A DNA stretch of 64,000 nucleotides from positions 204,426 to 268,425 of the forward strand of contig JH720374.1 of assembly GCA_000231825.2 (NCBI GenBank). The letters are read 5' to 3'. Positions 63,701 through 64,000 of the stretch are shown piece after piece. A program made the position numbers and the translations under genes. This DNA is from Tetrahymena elliotti 4EA (taxonomy: Eukaryota; Ciliophora; Oligohymenophorea; Hymenostomatida; Tetrahymenidae). The notes below the pieces were generated by a model that saw nothing but the letters and a program-made list of their open reading frames with translations, was not told where the DNA came from and ran no database searches. Numbering within the stretch: position 1 is the stretch's first letter; each line of letters opens with the position of its first letter.

Positions 63701-63814
63701 GAAGACGATGAGTTCTATTAATTGCAACATAATTTAAATAAAGAATTTAAAAAGGTAGAAGAAGCTGATATTAAGCTACAGATTCATAGAAAAATTAATG
63801 CAGAATTATTTTGA
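60778..63814 (+). CDS. Helical protein with weak RasGAP-like region and Gln-rich coiled-coil tail
   Basis: ATG 60778 (MTRTFEIGCNEHKLSQKLYK) to TGA 63812-63814, about 950 residues. Introns lie near 61660-61745, 62322-62359 and 63573-63640. The first ~540 residues are all-helical. Around 61790-62160 the order is YPIPAFILNYLQLLFMPIYN, LPIEFCNFFTQFYQIIYDNH and VKQLFVNRFFLNPHLRLYS. The last resembles the FLRFxxPA core of Ras-GAP domains in both spacing and hydrophobic pattern, but no arginine finger is evident, so the match is tentative. From about 62640 the protein turns into polyQ (TAA repeats at 62715-62745) and Asn-rich sequence. A charged coiled coil follows (63150-63800; EQMKQKIEEEQQLIDRFIQK, KQIKSMQNEIQQNEF), ending IHRKINAELF. 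One frame links the helical domain to the Gln-rich tail, so this is one gene. The function is not established. Confidence 0.78.
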
Positions 63815-64000
63815 AACTATTTATTTTATCAAAGCCTATTGAATTCTAGTATATTTATTCGTTATCTGTTTTTATCTTCTTTTCTATCTATCTTTTTTAA
63901 AAAATTATTTATTCTTGATTTCTTATCCCTAAATTTTTACATCTTAAACACTATTCTCACTAATTATTGTTTGCTTAAAATTTTTTTCTTCCTATGATTT

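Overview
The window reads as macronuclear chromosome sequence of an oligohymenophorean ciliate, most likely a Tetrahymena species. It is very AT-rich, and coding regions read open only when TAA and TAG are decoded as glutamine and TGA is the sole stop. Genes are broken by many short AT-rich introns (GT...AG, mostly about 40-100 nt). Under the standard code almost every gene looks shattered. No telomeric repeats are seen, so the window is internal to a chromosome. All gene models below were spliced by eye.

Layout. 1-1964 (-): 5' part of an Asn/Ser/Gln-rich protein. 3282-5900 (-): a CDPK-like protein with four EF-hands whose kinase domain lacks the catalytic Asp. 8212-8595 (-): a 100-residue protein. 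10138-12259 and 16988-19313 (-): two paralogous acyl-CoA synthetases with the same intron positions, one with a mitochondrial-type N-terminus and one without. They flank a + strand leucine-rich-repeat gene (13726-16266) with close to one repeat per exon. 19857-20132 (-): the last exon of an unrecognised gene.

22.5-41.8 kb is a locally duplicated cluster on the + strand. Family A encodes secreted, C-terminally membrane-anchored proteins that resemble degenerate pepsin-like proteases. Family B is one huge (~3,100 aa) Cys-rich, beta-helix-like, polytopic membrane protein. The order is A1 (5'-truncated pseudogene), B (24055-34163), A2 (35582-37279), A3 (38936-40601), then a remnant of a late B exon (near 41713). 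This suggests duplication of an A-B unit followed by decay, and it is the most distinctive feature of the window.

42.3-53.1 kb: a compact LEO1-like (Paf1 complex) gene, a RAP-domain gene with a mitochondrial-type N-terminus (-), a tRNA-Ile(AAU) followed by a 27-nt tandem repeat, and a long TmcB-like multi-pass membrane protein with PAS-like segments. 54.1-63.8 kb: two divergent genes. The first is an intronless 1,906-codon Gln/Asn-rich protein ending in coiled coil (-). The second is a + strand gene with a helical domain weakly resembling RasGAP and a polyQ/coiled-coil tail.

The genes do not form an operon or one pathway. The local themes are tandem duplication (acyl-CoA synthetases, A/B cluster), degenerate enzyme folds (pseudokinase, protease-like A family) and Gln/Asn-rich proteins.
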